Both the position numbers and the translations under genes were made by a program. Below the pieces are notes generated by a model, which saw only the letters and a list, made by a program, of their open reading frames with translations, ran no database searches and was not told the origin of the DNA. A stretch of 64,000 nucleotides of DNA. It comes from Lagopus muta (lineage: Eukaryota > Chordata > Aves > Galliformes > Phasianidae). Every line of letters starts with the position of its first letter. Positions within the stretch are counted from its first letter, which is position 1. The stretch lies in the NCBI RefSeq assembly GCF_023343835.1, contig NC_064435.1:62382134-62446133 (forward strand), given 5' to 3'. Below are positions 39,809 through 50,400 of the stretch, in pieces.

Positions 39809-42800
39809 CTGCAAAAATATAAAAACACAGAAGCTGCTAGTTTCACTTTACAGAACTTTCTGCAGGTATTAGCATTCAAGATTTAAACTACAGATGTTGC
39901 AGAATTTGTCTGTTAATACAAAGATCTCAAAAGTAACAAAAGCTAAAGAATTCCTGAAGAGTGTAATGCAGGGCAAAAGAAGTCAACAAATCGGCAGTGT
40001 GCTATAGACATTAACTTCCTAAGACTAATAAAAACAAGCTTCCAAGTTTGAATTAGGATATCAGAACATCTGCTTTGAAGAATGTAAAATGATTCATTAT
40101 AAAATGCTTAGTTTGTTCAAATATAAATGTCTGTGTTTGTAGTTGAGAGTTGCAACAACACTGCTGCTAAAGGACACTAGCATCTCCCACTATCCTCTTG
40201 AGTATTAAATACCAAAGTTTAGATGAGCAAGCAAAGACAAAGTCATCCACTGCAAGAGTTTGCCTGAGAACAAAACTTAATCAGCTGGAACTCTACTGAG
40301 TTCATTAGCAGTCTCAATGTTATTACTCCCCAGAAAGACACTGTATCACTACTGTCAAGGAAAATAGAAAGATATAGGCCTTATTTCTTCATTGATTCTC
40401 TACAATGGAATCTTTCAATCTTCAGAACTACCAGGATTCCCATGAACATTTCATGGGAAATGCCAAAATATCATCTTACAGATAAGAACTAACAAGTAAA
40501 ACAGGCTGTATGAAGAACAGCAATATTACCAAGTTTATGTACACTTTAGGATGTCCCAAAGCTCCACCACCTCCATCGCACGATATAATTCTGCTTTCAA
40601 CCTCACTCACAGGCTGCTCTGCTATTAAATCAATTGCAAAATTCTTGTTCACCTGCAAGAGGGAAAACAAACAAAAAAAAGCTTTTGAGTGGTAAAGTTA
40701 ACCAAACAGAAAACAAGTGCTGTTTACTGTTTCCCCAAGTAGTTCCACTGCAGCCATCTAGAGAAGCTCCAAAATGTTTCCTTCCACCTTGCCCACAGCT
40801 GCAGCAATTTAGGTTGTGCTGTAAAATAGATCAGCAAATTGAAGATATTAAATGCAGCAAAAACCATCCCCTTTCCCTGACACAGTGCTCAGGCTTACAA
40901 CATGACCTAGCCAGATTCAGCAAAGAGGTGAGCAGGAACAAGCAAGCAGCTGAAAATAGAAAATATTTAACTGATGCTGCCTCTGTACTGTACTTTTGCC
41001 ACTAGATGATAAAACTGCAAAAAGACTCTGCGCTGATAAACTCAAAAATAACAGTGGGACAAGTAAGGTTAGGAGAGAAAATTGCCAATAGCTTAGAGCC
41101 TCCTACCATACAAGTTATTGCACCACTGCATATGAAGCTGAAAAAAAACCCATTACCATGGTGCTTAACAATTAGAAAAGCAAATTGTTCCAAATCAGAA
41201 ACAAAAAAAACCATCTGAACATCATGCTGCTCTGTAAATTCACCTTATACACAATTCCTGAATTGGATGTCACTGGCTGTAGGACTTTTACTTGAGCATG
41301 TCTGCACAACTTGACAAACATAACCACTGCCTGAGTGTGTCAGAGGCATGCAGCTGAGTGACTTGCACCTGGGTAGAATCCATAGCATTTTTTTTTTTCC
41401 ATCCAAGCTATCTGTGTCTAACTAGGTCACAAAACTATTTCTATCAAAGATAACGTTACACATACAAGTTTATTAAAAAATATATATGAAACCCCAAATA
41501 AGGCATTGTCTATTACACTGCATGTAAAATTCACTAACATGCAGGAATCTGAGTTTTAGGAAATTTTTTTTTGTTAGTTAATCTCACAGCTTCAGCTGCT
41601 GCGCTGGCACAATAGGAAAGGTAGAGCTGAAGTGGAAGGTGTGTGTGGTATTAGATTCTCTGGTATCTTTGGGATTACACAAGAACAAGATTACACTGTT
41701 CTGGCTGCAGCAGATGCAGTTTAATAGCTGCCATTCTCAGTCTTTTCACAGTGACTGTTTCAGACCCTTACCAGAGATCATTAATCCCCTGGTTCTCTAC
41801 AGTTAAACATTCAAGACTCCGCATAGAGAACAATGATTTCAACTAAAACACATGGATTCCATTAGCCAAACAATTAGACTGACAGAACTGAAGGGACAAT
41901 ATACAAATAACCTGGACCTTGTCTCCTAGAGCCTGGCATGAGCTCAGAGAAACCATGTGCCAAACCAAGGCATGTAGTCAGACTTCATTGAGGACATGTG
42001 TAACCAAGGACTGCAGTCCAAATTGTGCAGCCATTGAGACCATTTTTCTGGTAAGTGCTCCAGTTTGATTAAGGAGAGCACATTAAGGAAAAGAGAACTG
42101 AGAAAGCACTATCATCAACTCAGCAGGCTAGCGTCAGAAACAAGACAGCATTAAGACTGTAGACACTTCTGCAAAGTTTCAACACCACCAGTCAAAATGC
42201 ATTTGGGAAACTTCTAAGATAACCGTAAAGCCATGCAAATTTGATTCAGACATCACAATTAAAACCAAGCATTTGATGGTGCTTAACAGACTTGCAGTTT
42301 GCCATTTGCTGGGAAAAGTAGAGCAAAGGATGAACTACAGAATTCCTTCATACAAAAAGTGAGCCAGAAATAAATTGTTCACAAAAGCACATCAGGGGAC
42401 CCACAGTCTCTAGAGAATTAAAGCCAAAGTGCATCTCCTACTAACACAGAAACAAACATGGCATTTGGAAAAGACTTCATCAGGATCCTCTCAGAAGTAA
42501 ACTGCTTAATACATGTTCAGTGGCATTCTCATTTAACTATTTCCCATGTAGAATTCCTACTTTTGCTATGCAGTATGAGTTAAATAGCTCGTATCTTATG
42601 AAACTCCTGAATGGAGGAAAATTCAACATAAAAACTCAAAAATATAGTTAAAATAATTAAGTTAATTAGAATATTTAATATTTATGTGTGAACACGTTAA
42701 AAATCTACCACATCTTAATGTCTTTTGTATGCATATATATTTACAGCATTAACACTAAGACATTAATGAGATATTCAGGTACTGGTGAACACGGACGAGT

Positions 42801-45800
42801 TAAAACAATATTTAATTCTCTCCTAAAGGCCAGCAAGTGAACAAGACCAGATAAAACATCTGAGCAAGTCTTTATTCAGCTTATTCCAGTTTTGAAATTT
42901 AACTGATAGTTTGGAAAAGAAGAAATATTAAAAACATGTTTGAAGGGCCTAACTTCAGTCAATAACCAAGCAACGTCACGTCGTGTAACACAATCCCTAC
43001 AGAAAAACAGGGCCAGGTATTTCTTACGAATAATACAACACTACTACATGTTGAGAACTTTCTGAATTTAGTTACTCTTAAAGGACACCTTTCTTAAACA
43101 GAGAGAATAATTACGAGTTTTGGATTTCTTTCCTCTTCTTAAACATAGTAAGTCACAGAATTCTTGTTACCATAATTATGCATGGAAACATAACCATACT
43201 AGCATTGTGACTTCACTAAAATCTGAGTTTCTAGGACAAGTCACAGGTAACATATAACCTGAAATATCAAAATACACATTAAAAAAATCACTGGTATCCT
43301 CAGTGTATTACTTACCCATAAGATAGTTTGAGTATTCAAAAATATGTCTAGTATGTGTTTTCTGGGTAGCTATTATTGATTATCTTTTACAATATGCAAT
43401 GTTTTCCTGCCTAAAGACATTGTAAGCGCATAAAAGATTGTCTAAAACTAAAACATGCTACAAATCCAAGTCATTGACAGGTAGTTCACATTAATAAAGT
43501 TACTCCCACTCCTCGGAGAGAAAGTAGTAGTAGGTTACCTCCTTTTGCCGTCCAACAAATCTAACTCTCCTGTAATCCTTCTCATCATACACCTGAAATA
43601 TGAAGCAAACTTCGTGTTATTTAAAAAGCCTTGACCACAAACAAAGCTTACAAAAGCTAAGAACACTATCATGATTGAATTATTTAAAGCACTTCACAAG
43701 TTTCATCTTGCCAGCATGCACTGCACAGGAGAAAAAAAAAAAAACAATTCCCCTTTCTCCTCAAGAAAACATAGGTTGGAAAACAGAAGATAAGGGGTAG
43801 GAAGCAACAAGGCAGAGGTGGTTAAAGCTGGTAAATAGAAGCCTTAGCAATGACCAGAAACACCAACAGATTTATTACTTGTTCCTTGATCACAGTGTCA
43901 TCTGGAAGGTGAACTGAACTACGAAACTTAAGTTTTATTTTTTTATGTATGTACACATATATATATGAATAAAATAAAACTTTCTAATATACATGAAAAA
44001 CAGTCAAGTAGCCATATATATGGCCTTCCAACATCAACTGCACAGCCACACCTCTGTCAGAACTCCACAAAACATTACATGGCTTTCTCTAGTTGCCATA
44101 CTTAGCTTGTATGTATTTATTGAAGAATACAAGAAATGAACTTAAAAGTTACTTACACAAGATTACCTCCTATCTGCCAACATGTTATTTTTGTTTGTTA
44201 ACTACAATGCTTATGACTAAAAAAACATGCACACAAGTTTTGACTACGTAGCATCCAACAACAATGAATTCTATAGCATGCATTAAATAAGGAAGCATTC
44301 AACTCTACTGTAAGCCAGTTATCTGACAGAAATTGTATGCTGTCTAGATACTCTGGTTCATAACATTGTGAACATTTAATTTCCAAAGAACTTTCTCTCC
44401 ATTTTTCATGGATCAACTTAAAGATTCAACCATCACCTAACAGGAATAGGTTGTCAAGAATTAAACGTGTTACAAGAAGGTTCTAATCAGAACTAATGAA
44501 CTACAGAGTTGCAATAACTCAGAATTAATATCCAGGGTTTCTCTAAAAGTAATGCCTCCTGTTTAATTACACTGGCTCACAACATCCGAGGCAGATGTTG
44601 GTGGTATGGCAGTAGAAGCTCACAGAATCACAGAATGGTCAGGGTTGGAAGGGACCTCAAGGATCATGAATCTCCAAACCCCCTGACACATGCAGGGCCA
44701 CCAACCTTGCCATTTAATGCTAGACCAGGCTGCCCAGGGCCCCATCCAATCTGGCCTTGAACACCTCCAGGGACGGGGCATCCACAACCTCTCTGGGCAG
44801 CCTGTTCCAGCACCTCACCACTCCCTCTGTTAAGAACTTCCCCCTGACATCCAACCTAAATCTTTCCTCCCTCAACTTAAAACCATTTCCCCTTGTCCTG
44901 CTGTTATCTATCTATCCTTTCAAAGAGCTGACTCCCCTCCTGAGTTGAACCTTCCTGACAATATTCCATTATATTTTCTCACTGTGTGACAGATGACAGC
45001 AGTGTGGCAGTCTGACAACACGGCATCTAACAAGGAAATGAAGATGAAGCGAGGACATGCCATCAAATTTCTCTATGAGGAAAAAGTAGCACCCACTGGC
45101 ACTCGTGGATGCATGCTCACCGTTGATGGAGACCAAACAGTGCATAAGAACACAGTGAGGCAGTAGGTGCTGCGTTACAGCACTGGCAACAGCAAATCAC
45201 CTCGGCTGGTGCAGAGTTTTATGAGTTCAGCATGCAAACTTTCGTTCATCATTGGCCAAAATGCACAGCTAATAGTGGTGACTATATTGTTAAGTAGCTC
45301 TTTGTAGCTGAGAATCTGCTCTACCAAATATATTATCACACTCGTATCTGCTGTGGGTTCTACAGAAATAAATAAAGACATTCATTATGGAGTGACATAC
45401 ATACACTCAAAATGAAGGGAAACAAGTAGAAGATGCTTGCCTACGGAGAAGTACTTTGCTCAGGCCACAAAAAAAGGGGATTTGCAAGATGGGTACATCA
45501 GCATAGAGGAAAAAAAAAACAAAAAACAACAACACAAGATCATGGATGGGTTCAGTCTATCCAAGGTTTCTAAGGGCAGAAAATGCAAACAGTGTAGCTT
45601 CGCAACGACATAAGATAAAAACGTTCCCTCAGCTACTGCCTGCCTGGCTGGCTCCACGCCCAAGAAAATCTAGAGCTCCCCGCACCCAGCCAGCTCCCTA
45701 GCGGGCTGCTCCCAGCCCTCAGCCTACGAGCACTAGACCCTCCGCCACAGCCCCTCACCTGCCCCGTGTGCGTCACCAGCTCGCCCGTGGCGGCAGCCCG

Positions 45801-45902
45801 CACACCATAGAACCGAATGGAGACGGCAGCAGCCTGACGGAACAGCACCGACCGCCCCCAGGGCCGCAGCAAGCAGTGAAAGGTCGCCCAGGGCGCCGCC
45901 AT
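39743..45902 (-). CDS. NDUFS6: NDUFS6, NADH:ubiquinone oxidoreductase iron-sulfur protein 6 (mitochondrial complex I), four coding exons
   Basis: Accessory subunit of respiratory complex I, on the matrix arm of the inner mitochondrial membrane; it binds zinc and is needed for late assembly of the NADH-oxidising module. Coding exons, in order on the minus strand: 45902-45759, 43592-43539, 40652-40530 and 39808-39743. All introns are GT-AG and phase 0, and the joined frame has 128 codons plus TGA, close to the mammalian length of about 124. Residues 1 to about 35 are Arg-rich with no acidic residue, as in a matrix-targeting presequence. THTGQ ends exon 1; [18 protein letters not shown] is exon 2; [16 protein letters not shown] and [17 protein letters not shown] lie in exon 3; [10 protein letters not shown] lies in exon 4. 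The zinc ligands Cys91, His100, Cys116 and Cys119 are all present. The start at 45902 is chosen because it sits in a perfect TISU context and gives a normal presequence; an in-frame ATG 29 codons upstream is less likely. MRPL36 is head-to-head upstream. Confidence 0.97.
40530..40652 (-). CDS. NDUFS6: NDUFS6 coding exon 3
   Basis: Forty-one codons, from [15 protein letters not shown] to GHPKVYINL. It carries the first two zinc ligands (Cys91, His100) around the CDGGGG loop. The acceptor is CTTGCAG and the donor is GTAATA on the minus strand. Confidence 0.97.
40653..43538 (-). other. NDUFS6: NDUFS6 intron 2
   Basis: A 2.9-kb intron. No mobile element or embedded gene recognised; small frames on both strands have no domain. 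Confidence 0.9.
43539..43592 (-). CDS. NDUFS6: NDUFS6 coding exon 2
   Basis: An 18-codon exon, [18 protein letters not shown], too short to stand out as an open frame. It is preceded on the minus strand by a TTTCAG acceptor and followed by a GTAACC donor. The residues match the strongly conserved segment after the presequence in vertebrate NDUFS6. Confidence 0.95.
44538..45405 (+). mobile_element. Internally deleted mariner (copy 3), split by a CR1
   Basis: The 5' terminal repeat TCTAAAAGTAATGCCTCCTG is at about 44541-44560 and the degenerate 3' repeat at about 45369-45402. The element is interrupted at 44619-44943 by a CR1: the mariner text GGCAGTAGAAG breaks off and resumes as GTTGAACCTTCC. 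After the CR1 the transposase N-terminus (about 44995-45165) runs straight into the C-terminal tail, the same deletion as in copies 1 and 5. Without the CR1 it is about 540 bp. It lies antisense in NDUFS6 intron 1. Confidence 0.9.
44619..44943 (-). mobile_element. CR1 LINE 3' end nested in a mariner
   Basis: Minus-strand CR1 of about 325 bp: CACAGAATCACAGAATGG at its 3' end, then GGGTTGGAAGGGACCTCA, CCAGGGCCCCATCCAA, CACCTCCAGGGACGGGGCAT and ACCATTTCCCCTTGTCCTG. It is well preserved, so one of the younger CR1 insertions here, and it postdates the mariner it interrupts. Confidence 0.96.
45759..45902 (-). CDS. NDUFS6: NDUFS6 coding exon 1
   Basis: Holds 48 codons: the start codon, the mitochondrial presequence and the conserved VTHTGQ end. 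The donor reads CAG followed by GTGAGG. The exon lies within the CpG island. The open frame continues into the intron only because no stop follows at once; the splice site and the downstream exons define its real end. Confidence 0.95.
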
Positions 45903-45906
45903 CTTG
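45895..45906 (-). promoter_or_regulatory. NDUFS6: TISU / YY1 element over the NDUFS6 start codon
   Basis: On the minus strand the 12 bases CAAGATGGCGGC match the TISU consensus SAASATGGCGGC at every position, with the ATG being the NDUFS6 start. TISU doubles as a YY1 site and directs scanning-free initiation on mRNAs with very short 5' UTRs; it is over-represented among mitochondrial genes. It predicts a transcription start only about 5-30 bases upstream of 45902. Confidence 0.75.
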
Positions 45907-45969
45907 AGCCCGCTTCGGCGGGCGGGCGCACACGCGTCCTCCGCCCCTTCTTCCGCCTGGCCTCGGCAT

Positions 45970-45981
45970 TGCGCGTGCGCG
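45970..45981 (+). promoter_or_regulatory. NRF-1-like site in the divergent promoter
   Basis: TGCGCGTGCGCG differs from the NRF-1 consensus YGCGCAYGCGCR at one position (G for the central A). NRF-1 drives many nuclear genes for mitochondrial proteins, which fits both neighbours. Binding is inferred, not shown. Confidence 0.5.
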
Positions 45982-46054
45982 TGGCTCACGCGGGAAGGCG
46001 CCCTCGGCCCGACGGGAAGAGGAGCGGTTGTCGTCCTTTGGGTCGGCGGGGTCG

Positions 46055-46171
46055 GTAACGGTCGGGCTGCGCGCGCTGCGCCTCACTGAAGGGAGGGAGA
46101 AGAGGGGGCAGGGTGGAGCAGGGCGAGGAGCCGGTGGCGGTCGGTGCGCTCATAGCTTGCTGTCCCCGCAG
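46055..46171 (+). promoter_or_regulatory. MRPL36: Probable 5' UTR intron of MRPL36
   Basis: A pyrimidine-rich stretch ending CCCCGCAG stands 10 bases before the MRPL36 start codon and looks like a real acceptor. The best upstream donor I can see is TCG followed by GTAACG at 46055, a moderate match. The acceptor is more certain than the donor; cDNA would settle both. Confidence 0.45.
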
Positions 46172-46181
46172 GGCGCGGATC

Positions 46182-46487
46182 ATGCTGTCCTTCCTGGCCA
46201 GGGTCACCGCCGGGCCGCTCCGCTCGCTGGGCCGCTCGCCCTTGTGCTCGCTGGCGCCACGGTGGTGGATGGCGGCCGTCCCCATGCCGCTGTGCAGCGG
46301 GGAGACCGCCCGCAGGCGGGTACTGCTGGCCGGCCCGCCGCTGCCTGGGCTGCTGCAGCTCTGTGCGGGGCTGAAGACTAAAACGTCGATAAAAAGGCGC
46401 TGCAAGGACTGCTATATTGTTCGCCGCCGGGGCCGGCTGTACGTCTGCTGCAAGACCAATCCCCGGCACAAGCAACGGAAGCTGTAG
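46182..46487 (+). CDS. MRPL36: MRPL36, mitochondrial large ribosomal subunit protein bL36m
   Basis: Protein of the mitochondrial 39S (large) ribosomal subunit, homologue of bacterial L36; it stabilises rRNA folding through a zinc ribbon. The frame has 101 codons, against about 103 in human. Residues 1 to about 30 (starting [11 protein letters not shown]) are Arg-rich with no acidic residue and suit matrix import. Residues 66-101 are the L36 core: [19 protein letters not shown], then [12 protein letters not shown]. Zinc ligands in a C-x2-C-x12-C-x4-H pattern are Cys74, Cys77, Cys90 and His95. The open frame reaches back to 46113, but the ATG at 46182 follows a good splice acceptor (TGTCCCCGCAG, ending 46171) and gives a proper presequence, so it is preferred; the 5' UTR is probably spliced. 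NDUFS6 lies divergently upstream. Confidence 0.96.
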   Translation: MLSFLARVTAGPLRSLGRSPLCSLAPRWWMAAVPMPLCSGETARRRVLLAGPPLPGLLQLCAGLKTKTSIKRRCKDCYIVRRRGRLYVCCKTNPRHKQRKL

Positions 46488-46544
46488 CCCCGTGTGTGCG
46501 GCGCTCGTGAGTGGCTGGGAGTGTGTCCCAAAAGGGAGGAAAGC

Positions 46545-46550
46545 AATAAA
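46545..46550 (+). promoter_or_regulatory. MRPL36: MRPL36 polyadenylation signal (AATAAA)
   Basis: AATAAA lies 58 bases after the MRPL36 stop, followed by a GT-rich stretch (CGTGGTGCTTGCGTG) typical of a downstream cleavage element. The transcript should end near 46565-46575. Confidence 0.8.
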
Positions 46551-46575
46551 CGTGGTGCTTGCGTGCAAGGCCTTG

Positions 46576-47069
46576 AATTGTATGTACGTCCGTGTCATCG
46601 GGATCGCTCCCTCTTCCCTGGTTGTCCCAGCTGGCTGCTGGGGACAAATCAGAAAGTGACGGTGTTGGATCTTGGCTCTAAAAGCGAAGTAACCGAAATT
46701 CGTAGTGTAGCAGTCACTGCACTGACCCTGTTTCAAACCGTGGATGCTGAGAAATAACATGGGAAGACACAACTCCGGACCTCTTAATTTCTTAGCCTCA
46801 AAGTCTCTCTTACTATCAGCTTACTTTTAAGTTAGTAAGAGTGAAGTGAAATCCTCTGACTCAGAAATATATTTGTGCTTCATACCAAACAAAACAAAAA
46901 TAAATATGGTTGATAGTGCCTTATTACAACACACTATAATTCTTCCATTAAGAAAACCTTAATGTTGAAAACTGGTTACAGAACCAACAGTATAAAATGT
47001 AGTTGGGCTCTATAGTGGGAAAAAAAATATGTTATACTGAAAGTTGATGTTTCAACTTTTGATTTATAG
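46576..47069. other. Intergenic DNA after MRPL36
   Basis: No further gene or clear repeat before the mariner foldback. Confidence 0.5.
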
Positions 47070-47410
47070 TGGGCTGCTCCTCCTGCTTCATTATGTTGGC
47101 CCACAGTGTGAGAGGTGGATGTTGGTGGTATGGCAGTAGAAATAGAACCTTCCCACCAGTATTCCACTGCATTGAAAAAGTGTTTTCATGTCTTTCACTT
47201 CACTGTTGCCACTGCTGAAACCTTAATAAATGCATATTTCTACATCATACCCTATTTTGTCATACTGTTCCTTGTCTGTCTGTCTCACAGCATCAAAATG
47301 TAATGGAATATTTTTGGGAAGGTTCAGCCTCTACTGCCATACCATGCCAACATCTACCTCTAGTATTGTATTCCAGCATAGTAAAATAGGAGGCATTACT
47401 TTTGTAGTAA
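47070..47410. mobile_element. Mariner foldback: two 5' ends in inverted orientation (copy 4)
   Basis: The mariner 5' end occurs twice, head out. The left arm (about 47075-47175) contains GTGGATGTTGGTGGTATGGC and AACCTTCCCACCAGTATTCC; the right arm (about 47298-47409) contains its reverse complement (GGAATATTTTTGGGAAGGTT, GCCATACCATGCCAACATC) and ends in AGGAGGCATTACTTTTG. A loop of about 120 bp lies between. The left terminal repeat has lost about 11 bp. No transposase core remains. Confidence 0.8.
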
Positions 47411-50400
47411 TACTTTCCAAATGCTTGCGTGCTTAAATGTAAGCAGAAGAATTTCCTGGAAAATTTTACTCCTGCTTTAATGCACGTTACCAATTAAGCA
47501 GTCTAACTGGAGTCTTTAAAAGCTCTAATTTTCCAATTCAAGTTGACAGTTCCCTTTTATTTTAGGTGTCTGGTGTATATTTTCCTTTGGCGAAAAAGTC
47601 CCATATGTTGTAAACCCCTATAGTAGTTGATGAGTGTAGCTATTAAGATCCCTTTAAGGTAAACAGCATAAATAACTTTAGAAAACCCAGTGATTTTCTC
47701 AACCCTTTTTCTAGATGATCATGGGGAATATGCTGGGACTGAGCCATGGGTTAAATGAGTTGCCCATCTGATGAAGTGAGTCTGTGAGATTTCTGGGGGA
47801 AGGTAATTGCCTCTCAAACAGTTCATCCAGCTCCATGATTCTGTCAGAAATAAAAGACTGGTGCCCTGTTAAAAGACAAATGTATGAGAATTGCTGAATC
47901 ATGGCCTGAACCTCTGATTGACCACCTGAGGTGAGCAGTGAGTCAGCCCTGGGAGCACAGGTGAAGGCAATTCAGCTGCGCCACGGGAAGACCCCATTTA
48001 AGAGCTGACTACCAGTGGGGAAGGATCTCTTCTGGAGATCACTCCTCTTGGTGAGCCCAGGACAAGGGTAAGCCTAACTTGTATATTTCTTAATTATAAC
48101 ATCTGTATATTCATTGATTATATAACAAATTGTGCTGGATTTCAGACTGAGCAGCATTGAATGTTGAAAAGGGAGATCTGCAAGTTTGAATTGTCAGGGA
48201 TAGGAGCAGCAATTGATCACAAGTTTGAATCACAATGTAGTTACGTGTGGAATTCAGGGGCATGTTTACTCATATCAGCTTGGTATTTGTTAAATCCAGT
48301 CATAATTCCTCTCTGCAACAGGGAATGAAACTTACAGGTACAATTACTGTGCTGGAGAGAAGTGCACAAAACACTATGCTTGCATTTCCTCTTCAAGCCC
48401 AAAGCTTTAGCTTGGGTTATTGTAGAATACAGACTCAGCAGCCTGTTTGAACAACTTATAATTAGGAAAAAATGTTTTTTCAATTAAAACTATTGAATTT
48501 AGTGCTGGTCAAAAACTTAATATTTGAAGTAATATCAATTGTTTGATACGGCTATAGATTATTCATGTGTCGTCATCCGAATGGTCGGTTTGTGATACTT
48601 GTGTGGAGGATTCAAAAGAATGGAGTGTTTATGGCTATCATTTAGACAGCTTAGTTGGTACCACATACAGACTTTTGGAAACAGGATTATAGGATTATAA
48701 ACTAGAAGACTTGGAATTGTGATTATACTCTGCCATTTACTTGCTGGATAATCTTGGAAAAAGTGATTTTGCCTTTGTCTGTGTTTTTCTATCTATTAAT
48801 TGAGAGTACTGAATTTCATGTTTCTCAGTAGGCTTTTGTTGTTGATGATGCCCACAAATTGTTATAGAGGTAGAAAAATAAAGATTTCATATCTTTTTGT
48901 AATCTAGGTGATGTTGTGAAGGTGACTAGAGCTGGAGGAGCTGTGTGTTCATTTTTGGTTCATCCGACTACTACGAAGTCAGATGTCAGTTATGTCAGTC
49001 AGCCCTGTTGTTGATAGCTAAGGGTTTACATCTTCCATTGCAGACTTTCCAGGTGCCGTGTTACTTAATAGCTTTTTACAAAGATTAGGGCATTCAGCTG
49101 CTGCTTAAGCTGCTCAGGCCAAAAATGTAGTCCTGAAATACTAAAAATACCTATTGATATTAGTTCTATAATTGTATGATTTTTCTTTTTATTTCACTGT
49201 TTTTTTTGCACAATGTTGTAAGGGCGGAAGATGAAAGGCAGGCAGTGATGAGAGGTGCAGTTAGACTGTAATGTGGTTTTGGGGGAAAATAGGACCCAAT
49301 AGCATAGGAAGATGAATTCTTACACTAGATAATGAATAAGACTCGGGCTCCAATTACAGTTTCAGCCTCTAGTTTCTTGCTGATACTGTGTTAGGATACC
49401 CCTTCCAGTAATTCTTCATTCTTTAAATCCCCACAGTGGAGTGGGAGTGTGACAACTGATGTCTCCTGTGACTGTCTCCGTTGTACAGTTATGAAAATAA
49501 TTTGCAGTTGTGAGTGACTGAACTTGCTTAATTCCTCAAAACTGTCCTAGGGAATGAGACTGTCACATTCTCGATACGTAACAGGTGGATATGTATTTAG
49601 GTCAACTGGAGGATAAATTGTAGCACTCATGTATATTAATGACTGTCAGACTTTATGTGTATGGGAATTGCTGCATTGGTTGCTGAATACAGAACAATGG
49701 CTTGTCAGTAATGACAGGTGGGGAAGAAATCTTTGGGAAATGTAATACTGGGGGAGCTGTATCTGCTTGGATCAAGGAGGTACACACAGAGGTGAGCTGA
49801 TTGACAGGTGACTTTTTGAGATTCTGACACCTCCGAAGTCTATTTCTCAGACTCAGTTAAAATAGTAGCTGTTTTTTGGTTCGGTATGCACCTATGCTAT
49901 TCCAAATATTTTATCATATATCGATTGGAAAATAAAAATAAGTACAAATGAAGGTCTAACTTTAAAGGTAGTTGCTCATGCTTTTATGAAGTACTAGCAT
50001 TTGGAAGCTTTCATTTGTAGGGAAATGTGTGATTGAACTGTCTGTAATATCTGTGAGTCTAACTATGCAAAGAAAACAAAAAGTTGGAATTACAGATTTA
50101 CAACAAGAAATACAAAAAACAAGTGCTCTTAATAAGGCATAAGAAGGTGAGTAGCAGGCTGCTTTCTAGTAGGAAGCAATGTGAATGGATGCAACAGTGC
50201 CATGGGAGGCATGTTCAGAATGTGTTCAGAGTAATGCCAAAGTCTTCCTCAAGTTTCAATGAGCTCCATGCATTTGATTTGAGATATACATCACCAAGTT
50301 TTGGTAATGATGTCTATCTGCAGCGTAAGCTCTTAAACTCTGAATCAGCAAGGCTGGACGTACTTTGTATGCACTGATGAAAACTATCAAATTACTTTTA

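Larger units (their letters stand above)
43593..45758 (-). other. NDUFS6: NDUFS6 intron 1
   Basis: A 2.2-kb intron that contains the nested mariner/CR1 insertion at 44538-45405 and the start of the CpG island. Confidence 0.9.
45640..46490. promoter_or_regulatory. CpG island and bidirectional promoter of NDUFS6 and MRPL36
   Basis: The only extended GC-rich, CpG-dense block in an otherwise AT-rich window. It spans NDUFS6 exon 1, the 279 bp between the two start codons and the whole MRPL36 coding exon. No TATA box is seen. Visible motifs are an NRF-1-like site at 45970-45981, an ETS-type GGAAG core on the minus strand near 45950, and a YY1/TISU element at 45895-45906. This is the usual layout of a housekeeping divergent promoter; that both genes are driven from it is inferred from position. 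Confidence 0.9.

Noticed and set aside
45733-46086. Overlapping open frames on both strands in the divergent promoter, and an upstream in-frame ATG for NDUFS6
   Set aside because: By-products of the CpG island. The TISU context and a normal-length presequence favour the start at 45902.
46113-46181. N-terminal extension of MRPL36 from an upstream ATG
   Set aside because: It would add 23 residues starting MEQGEEP, acidic and unlike a mitochondrial presequence; a splice acceptor ends at 46171, so this stretch is probably intron.
46083-46772. 229-codon minus frame opposite MRPL36
   Set aside because: Antisense shadow of the GC-rich MRPL36 exon and CpG island; GC-rich DNA has few stops. The plus-strand frame has clear L36 homology.
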